Assembly (NCBI GenBank): GCA_902525075.1
Contig: CABZFV010000004.1
Coordinates: 32,981 to 96,980, forward strand
Direction of reading: 5' to 3'
Source: an uncultured Prochlorococcus sp.
GTDB lineage: Bacteria; Cyanobacteriota; Cyanobacteriia; PCC-6307; Cyanobiaceae
Length of the DNA: 64,000 nt
Both the position numbers and the translations under genes were made by a program. Shown piece by piece: positions 1 through 8,743 of this stretch. The notes beneath the pieces were generated by a model, which worked only from the letters and a program-made list of their open reading frames with translations, was not told the origin of the DNA and did no database searches. Each line of letters begins with the position of its first letter. Position 1 is the stretch's first letter.

Positions 1-55
1 ATAACAAATTATCGATAATTTGTTTTAACTTATTTTGATTATTCTCCTTAGTCAT
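1..55 (-). CDS. 5' end of an unidentified gene, cut by window edge
   Basis: An ATG on the minus strand at 55 opens a frame that is still open at base 1 and begins MTKENNQNKLKQIIDNLL. It overlaps the stop of the upstream glycosyltransferase-like gene by eight bases, the arrangement expected of a translationally coupled downstream gene. An AAGGAG-like stretch lies just inside its own start. Eighteen residues are too few to assign a family. Confidence 0.45.
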   Translation of the reverse strand, partial: MTKENNQNKLKQIIDNLL

Positions 56-1250
56 TTTTTATAACAATATTCATATCATCAACCATTTTAAGACAAGCTT
101 TGTTTTCACCCAGTCTTTTTTTAGCATTTTCATTACATGAGATCATAAACTTCTTATTTAGCTGTATAAGGTATATTATTTTTATGATCAATTTAATTGT
201 CTGATTGATTTGATCATTTTTATCTTTAAAATTACTGGCACAAAAAACATATTTCCCAAGTAAACGTCTTTGCGCTTCTGCAAAAGTTTTTGTAAATTGT
301 GGACCTTTACCTTCAATCTGAATAACCGGTTTTCCTAATCCAATCGCCTGCTCTGCTGCTGTTCCTGCCATGCTAATACAGCATCTACTTTTCAATAATA
401 TTTTGTCAAAATTATTCCAATATATATTCACTTCTAAAAATTTATATTGGAATTTCAAGAGATTATTATCTTTTAGATTTTCTATTTTTAACCATCCTCT
501 TTTTTGAAATATCTCCTTTATTTTTGATGAAGATAGAGCATTAACTATTGCAAAATTAAACTGAATTTTTTGAAAATATCTTAAATCTGACAATGCCTCT
601 AGTACCTCTAAAAACAAAACAAAATTATCTAAAATCTCAGGGAATCTACTTCCTGGAAATAATCCAATACTAAATTCATCTTTATTTAATTCTTCGTTTC
701 TAGGAAAAAACTTATCCATAAATGGGTTGCCTAAAAAAGACACTTTCTTTTTTAACTGCAAAGTTAAATCATCAGCTGTAAGGGAATCTCTCGTATATAT
801 TTTTTTTGCTTTTTGTGAGAGCAAGAAAAATTTAGAAGGCCATGGTAATTTCAACTTCCCTTCATAATGGCTGGAATAAGCAACTAGATACGTAAAAAAA
901 TCTTTCTTACAAAACCATGCAAAAAAAACTGGCACAATATCTCCAACTACAAAAAAATAATCATATTTTTTTTTTATTTTAAAAGTTAAATATAATCTTT
1001 TTAGAAGATAAAATACTTCTCCTCCTAATATTTCAGTAAGTCTTCCCTTAAAAGAATTATAACCAATTCCTCCAGTTCTAAATTCCTTCGTTTTACCGAT
1101 AATCTTAATTTTTTCTTTTTCGTAATGGTTTCCCATACCAACAATTGGCAAAGCATGAACAGAATAACCACTTTTTACGAATTGTTTAGCTATTAGACTG
1201 CCAGATAGATCTTCTCCATGCCCATTACTTAAAATTAAAATCTTAAACAA
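48..1250 (-). CDS. LpxB-like glycosyltransferase-related protein
   Basis: A 400-residue cytosolic protein resembling lipid-A-disaccharide synthase but belonging to the cyanobacterial LpxB-related branch rather than to true LpxB. Visible signatures are the N-terminal SNGHGED loop (residues 8-14), GLFPGSR (196-202, equivalent to the LPGSR motif of LpxB) and AGTAAEQAIGLGKP (about 295-308), the last two being typical of the nucleotide-sugar-binding half of GT-B enzymes. Substrate and product are unknown. It sits one base downstream of a TPR gene and overlaps the next gene, so it is probably part of a minus-strand operon. A second, divergent LpxB-like gene lies at 52940-54226. The fold is fairly sure, the function is not. 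Confidence 0.75.
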   Translation of the reverse strand: MFKILILSNGHGEDLSGSLIAKQFVKSGYSVHALPIVGMGNHYEKEKIKIIGKTKEFRTGGIGYNSFKGRLTEILGGEVFYLLKRLYLTFKIKKKYDYFFVVGDIVPVFFAWFCKKDFFTYLVAYSSHYEGKLKLPWPSKFFLLSQKAKKIYTRDSLTADDLTLQLKKKVSFLGNPFMDKFFPRNEELNKDEFSIGLFPGSRFPEILDNFVLFLEVLEALSDLRYFQKIQFNFAIVNALSSSKIKEIFQKRGWLKIENLKDNNLLKFQYKFLEVNIYWNNFDKILLKSRCCISMAGTAAEQAIGLGKPVIQIEGKGPQFTKTFAEAQRRLLGKYVFCASNFKDKNDQINQTIKLIIKIIYLIQLNKKFMISCNENAKKRLGENKACLKMVDDMNIVIKND

Positions 1251-1251
1251 T

Positions 1252-1680
1252 TTAAAATTCCAACCATTTTTTTACTTTGGTTAACTCAGGCCAATCTGGA
1301 TATCTACTTAATCCGTCTTCAACAGATTCTTTCAACTCACTTTTCACATCTGGCATCATCATAGACATTTTTTTTATTAACTCAATATGATCCCTAACAC
1401 CTTTATTATTGGTAGCCAAAAGAGCTAAAGACAAATTCAATCTTGCTTGTGGATCTTGCTGATTTAATCGAACAGCTTGTCTGGCAGCTGACAAAGCTTC
1501 TTCATTATTTTTCAAAAGTAATTGAAGCCATGATAAACAAGTCCAAGCAGCAAAATGATTTGGAATTTGCTGTATAATTTTTTGGAAATCTTGAACGATT
1601 GGAATTAAATCTTGCCCTGCTTTATATCTTGATAAAGCTGCATTAAAATCCTCTTCGATGGGATTAATTTCGTTATTCAT
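1252..1680 (-). CDS. TPR-repeat protein
   Basis: A 142-residue soluble protein. The stretch from about residue 30 to 95 reads as tandem tetratricopeptide helices (HFAAWTCLSWLQLLLKNNEEALSAARQAV, then DPQARLNLSLALLATNN, with the usual A/L/Y spacing). The C-terminus ends in a short Trp-containing tail (YPDWPELTKVKKWLEF). Such proteins are usually protein-protein adaptors; no catalytic motif is visible. It lies six bases downstream of the A-type Fe-S carrier gene and one base upstream of the LpxB-like gene, suggesting co-transcription. The partner is not predictable from sequence. Confidence 0.65.
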   Translation of the reverse strand: MNNEINPIEEDFNAALSRYKAGQDLIPIVQDFQKIIQQIPNHFAAWTCLSWLQLLLKNNEEALSAARQAVRLNQQDPQARLNLSLALLATNNKGVRDHIELIKKMSMMMPDVKSELKESVEDGLSRYPDWPELTKVKKWLEF

Positions 1681-1686
1681 TATTTA

Positions 1687-2079
1687 TTAAACTGCAAAAG
1701 AGCTTCCACAACCGCAAGTTTGAGAAGCATTGGGATTTACAAAGTTAAAGCCACCTCCAATTAATTCCTTACTAAAATCTAACTGCATTCCATAAATATA
1801 TAAAAGACTTTTAGGATCACAAACAACTTGAAAGCTTTGATCAGCTTTTAATGAATAATCATAAACTTTATCATCGGAATTTATTTCATCAGTTCCTATA
1901 AAATCCATCGTATAACTCATCCCACTACAACCGCCAGATCTTACTCCTACCCTTAGTGCTTTTTTATCACTTTGGCCCTTCAATAAATTTGCAATTTGTT
2001 CTATAGCATCATTCGTAATTAAGATACCTTTGCCATCATCAGAATTTTTAATTTCCTGTTTAACTTCTACATTTTCCAT
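1687..2079 (-). CDS. A-type iron-sulfur cluster carrier (IscA/SufA/ErpA family)
   Basis: A 130-residue protein with the three conserved cysteines of A-type carriers: C51 in GGCSGMSY and C122/C124 in the C-terminal TCGCGSSF. These bind a transferable [2Fe-2S] or [4Fe-4S] cluster. A charged, poorly conserved extension of about 18 residues precedes the family core. It would hand clusters made by the SUF system (genes at 39-44 kb) to Fe-S apoproteins. It is divergent from crtQ, with about 100 bases of shared upstream DNA. The family assignment is strong; which A-type subgroup it belongs to is not settled here. Confidence 0.9.
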   Translation of the reverse strand: MENVEVKQEIKNSDDGKGILITNDAIEQIANLLKGQSDKKALRVGVRSGGCSGMSYTMDFIGTDEINSDDKVYDYSLKADQSFQVVCDPKSLLYIYGMQLDFSKELIGGGFNFVNPNASQTCGCGSSFAV

Positions 2080-2178
2080 AAACGAGGGATTTCTACTATT
2101 TATAATATAAAAACTTAATCAATAGGATGCATAGAACAAACGTTATCCAAACTTGATTTGTTATAATTTTAAGAAAAA

Positions 2179-3633
2179 GTGAAAATTGCAATAGTTGGTT
2201 CTGGATTAGCTGGTCTTACAGCAGCAGTCAATTTAGTTGATGAAGGCCACGAAGTAGAAATTTACGAGAGCAGGTCATTTTGGGGAGGTAAAGTAGGAAG
2301 TTGGGAAGATAAGGATGGCAACCACATAGAAATGGGTTTACATGTATTTTTTTACAATTATGCAAATCTGTTTAAATTAATGAAAAAAGTTGGAGCTTTA
2401 GACAATTTACTCCCGAAAGATCATACTCATCTATTTATCAATAATGGTGGTAATTTAAAATCGTTAGACTTCAGATTTCCTTTAGGTGCTCCTTTTAACG
2501 GACTTAAAGCTTTTTTTACCACCGAACAACTTACTTGGGTTGATAAGTTCAGAAATGCCCTAGCTTTAGGGACAAGTCCAATCGTTAGAGGATTAATAGA
2601 CTATGAAGGCGCAATGAAAATAATTAGAGATCTAGATAGAATTAGTTTTAAAGAATGGTTTTTAAACCATGGTGGAAGTGAAAAAAGTTTAGAAAGAATG
2701 TGGGATCCTATCGCATATGCATTAGGTTTTATTAATTGCAAAGATATTTCAGCAAGATGCATGCTAACTATATTCATGATGTTTGCTTCAAAAACAGAAG
2801 CATCAAAACTTAATCTTTTAAAAGGTTCCCCACATAAGTGGTTAACGCAACCTATCGTCGACTACATCACAAACAAAGGAGCAAAAATACATCTTAACCA
2901 TAAGGTAGAAGAAATCATTTATGAAAAGGAATCTTCCTCTTATTCAGTAAATCAATTAGAAATATCTTCTCCTGAAGGAATTAAGGCAGTGTTTGCAGAT
3001 AAATTTCTAGCTGCCTGTGATGTTCCTGGAATTAAAAAAATAATTCCAAAAGAATGGTATCAATTTAAAGAATTTGAAGGTTTAAAAAAACTTAGAGCTG
3101 TAGCTGTTGCCACAATCCAATTAAGATATGACGGTTGGGTTACTGAATTACAAAAAGATAATACTGGAAACGAACCAATTGGACTAGATAACCTTCTTTA
3201 TTCTGCTGATGCCTCTTTCAGTTGTTTTGCTGATTTAGCACTAGCAAGTCCAGCAGACTATAGAAAAAAAGATATGGGATCGCTTCTCCAATGTGTTTTA
3301 ACTCCTGGCGATAGATGGATGGGAAGATCCACAGAAAGAATTACAAAAGAAATTGATAAAGAGGTTCGCCGTCTATTCCCATCCTCAAAAAACCTTAAAT
3401 TGCTTTGGAGTAACGTGGTACAAATTCCACAATCACTCTATAGAGAAGCTCCCGGTATGGAACCTTTCAGACCCGATCAAAAAACATCTATATCTAATTT
3501 CTTCATGGCTGGTAGTTATACAAAACAAGATTATATAGACTCTATGGAGGGAGCTACAATGAGTGGTCATTTAGCTGCCGCCGCAATTTTAGAGAAGAAA
3601 GCCGAATTAGCAAAAAATCTTGCAGTAAGTTAA
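2179..3633 (+). CDS. crtQ: zeta-carotene desaturase
   Basis: A 484-residue FAD-dependent desaturase of the plant/cyanobacterial CrtQ/Zds type, converting zeta-carotene to prolycopene in the thylakoid membrane. The N-terminal dinucleotide site [16 protein letters not shown] (residues 3-18), the following [10 protein letters not shown] segment and the C-terminal [19 protein letters not shown] flavin motif are diagnostic of this family. The start is GTG at 2179; the Rossmann strand begins directly after it, so nothing further upstream is needed. A SRPBCC gene starts three bases after its stop and is almost certainly co-transcribed. Confidence 0.95.
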   Translation: MKIAIVGSGLAGLTAAVNLVDEGHEVEIYESRSFWGGKVGSWEDKDGNHIEMGLHVFFYNYANLFKLMKKVGALDNLLPKDHTHLFINNGGNLKSLDFRFPLGAPFNGLKAFFTTEQLTWVDKFRNALALGTSPIVRGLIDYEGAMKIIRDLDRISFKEWFLNHGGSEKSLERMWDPIAYALGFINCKDISARCMLTIFMMFASKTEASKLNLLKGSPHKWLTQPIVDYITNKGAKIHLNHKVEEIIYEKESSSYSVNQLEISSPEGIKAVFADKFLAACDVPGIKKIIPKEWYQFKEFEGLKKLRAVAVATIQLRYDGWVTELQKDNTGNEPIGLDNLLYSADASFSCFADLALASPADYRKKDMGSLLQCVLTPGDRWMGRSTERITKEIDKEVRRLFPSSKNLKLLWSNVVQIPQSLYREAPGMEPFRPDQKTSISNFFMAGSYTKQDYIDSMEGATMSGHLAAAAILEKKAELAKNLAVS

Positions 3634-3636
3634 TTA

Positions 3637-4107
3637 ATGGGTACTTGGCTAAAACATGACGTAATAACAGTTGTTAATGCGCCTCTTGAAAATGTATGGG
3701 ACACATGGAGCGATTTAGACTCAATGTCACTTTGGATGAGCTGGATTGAATCTGTAAAAACAGTTGACGAAGAGACTAATACGTTACCAGATTTAACAGA
3801 ATGGACTTTAGCTGCAAATGGCTTTAGGTTTAAATGGAAAGCTCAAATTACAGAAAGGGTTGAAAAAAGCAAACTTAAATGGAAATCAATAGGAGGGTTA
3901 CCAACTGAGGGATCAGTAGTTTTCGAAAGTAAAACTGATCAAATCACAACGGTAAATTTAGCAATAACTTATGAACTACCAAAAATGATTGCTCGGTTTA
4001 TGGAAGAAAATATTTTAGGCAAAATGGTTACAAACGAATTACAGGCCAATATTGATAGGTTCAAAGATTTAGTTGAAAAGAACTATACAAAAAAATTTTC
4101 TAACTAA
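3637..4107 (+). CDS. SRPBCC/START-like cyclase-dehydrase family protein
   Basis: A 156-residue protein with the SRPBCC (Bet v1-like) fold: it opens with a VNAPLENVWDTWSDLD helix and continues with SMSLWMSWIESVKTVDE and a run of alternating beta strands before a long C-terminal helix. Members bind hydrophobic ligands such as polyketides or lipids. Its position three bases after crtQ suggests a role linked to carotenoid or membrane-lipid handling; that is inference from context. Its 3' end overlaps hemD on the opposite strand by eight bases. Confidence 0.75.
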   Translation: MGTWLKHDVITVVNAPLENVWDTWSDLDSMSLWMSWIESVKTVDEETNTLPDLTEWTLAANGFRFKWKAQITERVEKSKLKWKSIGGLPTEGSVVFESKTDQITTVNLAITYELPKMIARFMEENILGKMVTNELQANIDRFKDLVEKNYTKKFSN

Positions 4108-4912
4108 AAATATTAATTGCTACATCTAGTAGTCCTTCAAAAGTATATTTTTTTGCCTGACTATCAACTCTTCCAAAAATCTTGTTACATATTTTTGTTG
4201 TCTGAGGTCCAATAGTTAATAACTTAATTTGATCAAAATATTCTAACCATTGTTTACCAAGTTTTTTTTCTAGTAAAAAAGCAGCATTTACTACGGTTTT
4301 ACCGCTTGAGAAAATAATTGCATCGACTTTTCGATTAGAAATAATATCAATTGTTTCTTCCGGAATTGATTCAGGACATCTAGTTTCATATGCAGCAACC
4401 TCAAATACACGAGAACCAGCCTTTCTAAATTGATCTGCAATTAAATCCCTACCACCTGTTTGAACTCTTGGTACAAAAACTCGAAGTCCATAACCAGATA
4501 CTGGGAAATTATCAATTAAACTTTCAGCAACAAATTCTGGAGGTATGAAATCAGCCTTAATCCCAAAATCATCAAGAGTTTTTGAGGTTTTTTCTCCGAC
4601 TACGGCGATTTTTGTTTTTTTAGAACATTCTTTTAATGAACTATTAAAGTATCTAAGTCTTTTATCCACAAATTTGATCCCATTACTACTGGAAAAAATA
4701 ATCCAATGAAAATCATTTATTTGATTTAATGCTTCATCAAGAGGATTCAAATCATCAGGATCAGCAATACTGATTGCAGGCAAATCAAATACATTAGCGC
4801 CCTTACTTATAAATATCTTTTTTATATCCAATATCCCTTCTTTCGATCGAGTGATAATTATATTTCTTTGATCAAGGGGTAGATCAACTTTTGGCATCCT
4901 TATCCTCAACAT
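4100..4912 (-). CDS. hemD: uroporphyrinogen-III synthase
   Basis: A 270-residue cytosolic enzyme that cyclises hydroxymethylbilane to uroporphyrinogen III, the branch-point precursor of chlorophyll, haem and corrinoids. The two-lobed HemD pattern is visible: RSKEGILDIKKIFISKGANV near the N-terminus, IIFSSSNGIKFV, then IIFSSGKTVVNAAFLL and LLTIGPQTTK in the second half. The family is poorly conserved, and this looks normal in length. The upstream end overlaps rbfA by 29 bases; an internal ATG at 4897 (MPKVDLPL) is an alternative start that reduces the overlap to 14 bases. Confidence 0.88.
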   Translation of the reverse strand: MLRIRMPKVDLPLDQRNIIITRSKEGILDIKKIFISKGANVFDLPAISIADPDDLNPLDEALNQINDFHWIIFSSSNGIKFVDKRLRYFNSSLKECSKKTKIAVVGEKTSKTLDDFGIKADFIPPEFVAESLIDNFPVSGYGLRVFVPRVQTGGRDLIADQFRKAGSRVFEVAAYETRCPESIPEETIDIISNRKVDAIIFSSGKTVVNAAFLLEKKLGKQWLEYFDQIKLLTIGPQTTKICNKIFGRVDSQAKKYTFEGLLDVAINIFS

Positions 4913-5270
4913 TATGATTTTGATTTTTTAATTCATCGAGAAGTTTTAAGACTGATAACCCTTTATCAAGAACAACATCGTCTTTAAATATTATCTCTGG
5001 AACTCTTCTCATCTCAATTCTTTTTCCTAAACTATGCCTTATAGAGCTTTTAGCAGTATTCAAGTTTGATACAATTTCTTTCCTCACTTTCTCTTGAGCA
5101 GTTGAAGTTATATAAATCTTACAGTGTTGCAAATCACCTGATAAATCAATCTTAGAAATATTGACGAAATGATCTCTAATAAGATCATTTTCTAAATCAT
5201 TTTGCAAAATCAGGGTTATTTCTTTCTTCAAAAGAGAAGAAACTTTTGCAAGACGGTAATTATTTGGCAT
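4884..5270 (-). CDS. rbfA: 30S ribosome-binding factor A
   Basis: A 128-residue KH-like protein that binds the 30S subunit during late 16S rRNA processing and cold adaptation. The family opening is clear (YRLAKVSSLLKKEITLIL), followed by VNISKIDLSGDLQHCKIYIT and the RMRRVPEI-like segment RIEMRRVPEIIF with a downstream LDKGLSVLKLLDEL helix. The ATG shares one base with the stop of the upstream DUF751 gene, and its C-terminus overlaps hemD by 29 bases, so DUF751-rbfA-hemD probably form one coupled minus-strand operon. Confidence 0.92.
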   Translation of the reverse strand: MPNNYRLAKVSSLLKKEITLILQNDLENDLIRDHFVNISKIDLSGDLQHCKIYITSTAQEKVRKEIVSNLNTAKSSIRHSLGKRIEMRRVPEIIFKDDVVLDKGLSVLKLLDELKNQNHNVEDKDAKS

Positions 5271-5479
5271 TATGGTTGTAAATTTATTGGGTTTGTCATC
5301 GCTTGCAAGACAAAATAAACAGTTATGAAAGCACTTAAAACAGAAGATATTAAACCTACTATTGTGAGTGGATTCGATCTATTCTTGAATAAAGGTTCAA
5401 GCAAAGCAACAAGTCCCCCAACAATGATAGATATCAAATACTTTGGATATCTCGCAACATTAGAGAAAAATTCGCCCAT
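5270..5479 (-). CDS. DUF751/Ycf33-like small membrane protein
   Basis: A 69-residue protein with two predicted membrane spans (YLISIIVGGLVALLEPLF and TIVGLISSVLSAFITVYFV). It resembles DUF751, a family that I recall includes the plastid Ycf33. I choose ATG 5479 (MGEFFSNVARYPKY) because GGAG lies just upstream; a GTG three codons earlier would add only MEL. Its stop overlaps the rbfA start by one base. The function is unknown; it is shared by cyanobacteria and plastids. Confidence 0.75.
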   Translation of the reverse strand: MGEFFSNVARYPKYLISIIVGGLVALLEPLFKNRSNPLTIVGLISSVLSAFITVYFVLQAMTNPINLQP

Positions 5480-5533
5480 CAGCTCCACAAATAGATTACT
5501 TTTTTAGCTAAGTTTTAACAAACATTAAACAGC

Positions 5534-6259
5534 ATGATTACATTATATCAATTTAGGCATAGTGCTTTTTGTTTAAAAACAAGAATGGCTCTTCATGCAA
5601 AAAAACTACAATATCGAGTTGAAGAAGTAACACCTGGAATAGGCCAATTTGAAATCTTTAAATTATCAGGTCAAAAACAAGTACCTGTAATAGTCGATAG
5701 TAATGATCAAGTTATTAATGACTCTTCAACTATTTGCGAATATATAGATAAAAAAAATGAAAACAATCCACTTTTTCCGGAGGATCCAATATTATTTGCA
5801 CAATGCAAACTTATTGAAGACTGGGCAGATACTACAATGGCTACAACTTGTAGAAAAGCTTTAATAAAATCTGCAATAGAAAATCCACAGCTAAGAACTG
5901 CATTACTTCCAGATGAAATACCTTCTTCAGTTAAAAGTATTGTTGATAAATTACCTTTTGAAAATCTTAGTAAAATTTCTAATGTAGTTTTGTCTTCTAA
6001 AGATAATTTAGAACTTCAAAAATTACTGGAAGCTTTATCAAAATCCTTGATCAACAAGAAATATTTAGTTGGAGATAGTTTATCAATTGCAGATATTTCA
6101 ATTGCTGCTCAATTATCCCTTATTAAATTTCCAAAGTCTGCAGGACCAATTCTTTCAGGAGAGGGGAGCCAAGAATACATAAACAACCCTTATTTAGAAA
6201 ATCTTTTCATTTGGAGGAACAACTTAGAAGAATATCTTTTTAGTGCAAACTCTCAATAA
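5534..6259 (+). CDS. glutathione S-transferase family protein
   Basis: A 241-residue protein with a thioredoxin-like GST N-domain (residues 1-75: ITLYQFRHSAFCLKTRMALH, then KQVPVIVDSNDQVINDSSTI with the cis-Pro of the VPV motif and the Ser pair that contacts the gamma-glutamyl group) and an all-helical C-domain (DSLSIADISIAAQL). The Cys in SAFCLKTR may be the active-site residue. The substrate is unknown. Its 3' end overlaps the following minus-strand gene by 20 bases. Confidence 0.85.
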   Translation: MITLYQFRHSAFCLKTRMALHAKKLQYRVEEVTPGIGQFEIFKLSGQKQVPVIVDSNDQVINDSSTICEYIDKKNENNPLFPEDPILFAQCKLIEDWADTTMATTCRKALIKSAIENPQLRTALLPDEIPSSVKSIVDKLPFENLSKISNVVLSSKDNLELQKLLEALSKSLINKKYLVGDSLSIADISIAAQLSLIKFPKSAGPILSGEGSQEYINNPYLENLFIWRNNLEEYLFSANSQ

Positions 6260-6953
6260 ATTCAAACTTCAATTTATATTTATTTGTTTTGATAGCATGA
6301 ATAGAGGGATCACCAACTTTTGAACCATAAGAAGCGACATATTGAACTCCACAAATTGATGGTTTGATTGAATTATCAACTTCCAATATTTGTTCGGAAC
6401 ATTTTTGAAATTTACTAATGGTCTCTACCTGATTCATCCTTGAAGCACCTGGCTTATGTGCTGTTTGTATTACTAGCTCATCTGCGAAAAAAATATCATT
6501 ATCTTGGATTTGATTTCTCCCAGTAATTCTTGAATCAATATAAAAATCATCTTTTAAATAAGTAATTTGATTATTAATAGATTGAGGATCATTTACAACC
6601 TTGATTAAGGTTTCGCCAAATATTGCTTTTCCAATAGATTCAGAATTTTTTGCACGATTACCAACAATTAAATCTGAATCATTCTTAAAGAAATTTACTT
6701 TATAAATAACTGGCTCTTCTGAATCATTAACTATATCTTGAGAAGTAACAAGCCAATTCCCCTCGAACCATTTAGGATAAATTAAATCCTTTGAAGTATC
6801 CGATAATTTAAAATTTGGCAAATATAATTCTGGCCATTGATTTACACGATTTTCCAAAAACTCTCGTACGTTAGAATCTACTAGAGCAAAAGAACTTTCT
6901 AAAAAAGTTCCTTGAAAAATCAAGCAAATAATTAATCCAAGAAGAATTTTCAT
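6240..6953 (-). CDS. DUF6816-like exported protein, probably thylakoid lumen
   Basis: A 237-residue protein with a clear signal peptide (MKILLGLIICLIFQGTFLES, then FALVDSN) followed by a soluble domain rich in aromatic residues (WPELYLPNFKLSDTSKDLIYPKWFEGNWLVTS). I recognise it as a cyanobacterial family also found in plant chloroplast lumens, catalogued as DUF6816; the assignment is from memory. Its ATG is one base from the start of the divergent CRR7-like gene, so its promoter must lie inside that gene. Confidence 0.6.
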   Translation of the reverse strand: MKILLGLIICLIFQGTFLESSFALVDSNVREFLENRVNQWPELYLPNFKLSDTSKDLIYPKWFEGNWLVTSQDIVNDSEEPVIYKVNFFKNDSDLIVGNRAKNSESIGKAIFGETLIKVVNDPQSINNQITYLKDDFYIDSRITGRNQIQDNDIFFADELVIQTAHKPGASRMNQVETISKFQKCSEQILEVDNSIKPSICGVQYVASYGSKVGDPSIHAIKTNKYKLKFEFIESLH

Positions 6954-6954
6954 T

Positions 6955-7212
6955 ATGTCAAATCCACTAATAAGAGCATCAGATCATTATGTATTATTAG
7001 AGCCAGATTCAAAGGAAAAAATTGTATCAAAGCAAGAAGCAATTTTATGGTTAAAGAATTGGCTTAGTAAGACAGAATCACAAACAATATATCAAAATAT
7101 AGAAGATCCTGATCAGGAATTTTTTGAAGAATTATTGGAAAGCACGTATGAATTAGAAATAAAATTAGGATACGTTATCAAATGGTTTGCCGTAAGAATT
7201 GAACAAGATTAA
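6955..7212 (+). CDS. CRR7-like NDH-1 assembly protein
   Basis: An 85-residue soluble acidic protein (YVLLEPDSKEKIVSKQEAILWLKNWLSK, ending YVIKWFAVRIEQD). Length and the VLLEP...W-L pattern fit the chlororespiratory reduction 7 family, which in plants is needed for assembly of the chloroplast NDH-1 complex. The match is by recall of the family and not proven. It starts one base from the ATG of the divergent DUF6816-like gene and ends four bases inside aroK on the opposite strand, so its flanks contain no free intergenic DNA. Confidence 0.6.
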   Translation: MSNPLIRASDHYVLLEPDSKEKIVSKQEAILWLKNWLSKTESQTIYQNIEDPDQEFFEELLESTYELEIKLGYVIKWFAVRIEQD

Positions 7213-7766
7213 CTGATTATTTCTTTATGAATTGCATTAATTATTTTCATAGCAACTTCTTCAACATTTTCTTTCTTTACGTTAATTCTTAAATCTGCTT
7301 GAGAATACAAATTTTCTCTAGATTGAAAAATGCTCACATATAAATCATTTAGATTCTTTCCCTGAAGAAGTGGCCTATTTTCAATTTCATTTTTCAATCT
7401 TTCAATTGCTATATCTTTATCGAGATCTATCCAAGCAATTATTCCCTGTCTTAAGATTCCCCAGTTTTCCGATTTGGTAACTATTCCTCCCCCAGTTGAG
7501 ATTACTAATGAAGGAATTTTGATAGTTTCTTTAAGGCAGTTTGCTTCTAATTCACGGAAATTATCTTCTCCTTCATCCTTAAAAATTTGATTGATAGATT
7601 TTTTTGCCAACTTTTCTATTAATGAATCTAAATCAATGTATTTATACTTCAATAATTCAGCAAGCTTCAAACCAGTTTGTGACTTACCAGAACCCATCAT
7701 TCCTATTAAAAATATGCTTCTGCCCTTAATAGCATGAACTGTTTTTTCGATAATGGATTGTTCCAT
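7209..7766 (-). CDS. aroK: shikimate kinase
   Basis: A 185-residue P-loop kinase that phosphorylates shikimate at the 3-hydroxyl in aromatic amino-acid synthesis. It shows the Walker A loop GMMGSGKS (residues 22-29), the DLDSLIE shikimate-binding region (Asp pair), the STGGGIV motif around residue 90 and the lid arginine region ENRPLLQGKNL. Length and motif order are normal for AroK. It is divergent from the PTPS gene with 50 bases between starts. Confidence 0.94.
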   Translation of the reverse strand: MEQSIIEKTVHAIKGRSIFLIGMMGSGKSQTGLKLAELLKYKYIDLDSLIEKLAKKSINQIFKDEGEDNFRELEANCLKETIKIPSLVISTGGGIVTKSENWGILRQGIIAWIDLDKDIAIERLKNEIENRPLLQGKNLNDLYVSIFQSRENLYSQADLRINVKKENVEEVAMKIINAIHKEIIS

Positions 7767-7816
7767 AAAGACAAAAGCGTATTTAAAACCTTAAGATAGT
7801 ATTATCGCAGACAGGT

Positions 7817-8743
7817 ATGACTTCTACACAATCCAAACCATCTCATGGAAAAGGACGTGAATGCGTCATAACTCGACGTGCCTGCTTTAGTTCTAGTCAT
7901 CGTTATTGGCTACCTGAAAAAAGCCCAGAAGAAAATTTATCTCTTTTTGGAAAGTGCAGTATTGCACCAGGTCATGGTCATAATTATGAACTTATTGTTT
8001 CAATGGGTGGAGAACTAGACTCTGATGGAATGGTACTTAATCTCTCTGATGTAAAACACTCTATTAAAGATAAGGTTACTGGACAATTAGATTTTCGTTT
8101 TTTAAATGATGTCTGGCCTGAATTTAATGTTAATAATCAAGAAGGTATACTTCCCACAACTGAAGCATTAGTAAAGGTCATTTGGAGTCGTCTGAAGGAT
8201 GATTTACCTCTTACAAGTCTAAGACTTTATGAAAACCCAAATTTATGGGCAGATTATTTTGGAAAAAACATGGAAGCATTTTTAACAGTACAAACTCATT
8301 TTGCAGCTGCTCATAGACTTGCAAAAGAAGAAATATCCTTTGATGAAAACAAAAAAATCTATGGGAAATGTGCCCGAGTTAATGGACATGGTCACAACTA
8401 TCTTGTCGATATAACTGTAAAAGGAGACATTGATAAAAGAACAGGAATGGTTTGCGACTTATCTGCCCTCCAAGAGATAATTAACGATTTAGTTGTTGAA
8501 CAACTAGATCATACTTTTCTTAATAAAGACATCGAATTTTTCCATAATTGTGTTCCAACTGCTGAAAATATAGCTTTATATATTTCTGATATTCTTAAAA
8601 AACCAATACATAATCTTGGTGCAACATTACACAAAATAAGACTCCAGGAGAGTCCAAATAATGCTGCAGAAATTTATGTTGATCAAAAGCTAACAAATTC
8701 GTTGAAGTTGAAATTGGAAAATAGTTTAGTCACGCAAACTTGA
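7817..8743 (+). CDS. tandem-domain 6-pyruvoyl-tetrahydropterin synthase homologue
   Basis: A 308-residue protein made of two PTPS/QueD-fold domains (about residues 15-148 and 153-292). Each keeps the three zinc histidines: H28, H53, H55 in the first and H166, H191, H193 in the second. Each also keeps the GKC cysteine (C47, C185) and the pterin-anchoring Glu region (PTTEA, PTAEN). The second copy has the catalytic LDH (D231, H232), whereas the first reads LDF (D92, F93), so the catalytic His is lost there. PTPS converts dihydroneopterin triphosphate to pyruvoyl-tetrahydropterin; QueD homologues make carboxy-tetrahydropterin. The next gene overlaps by four bases, so coupling is likely. Confidence 0.85.
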   Translation: MTSTQSKPSHGKGRECVITRRACFSSSHRYWLPEKSPEENLSLFGKCSIAPGHGHNYELIVSMGGELDSDGMVLNLSDVKHSIKDKVTGQLDFRFLNDVWPEFNVNNQEGILPTTEALVKVIWSRLKDDLPLTSLRLYENPNLWADYFGKNMEAFLTVQTHFAAAHRLAKEEISFDENKKIYGKCARVNGHGHNYLVDITVKGDIDKRTGMVCDLSALQEIINDLVVEQLDHTFLNKDIEFFHNCVPTAENIALYISDILKKPIHNLGATLHKIRLQESPNNAAEIYVDQKLTNSLKLKLENSLVTQT

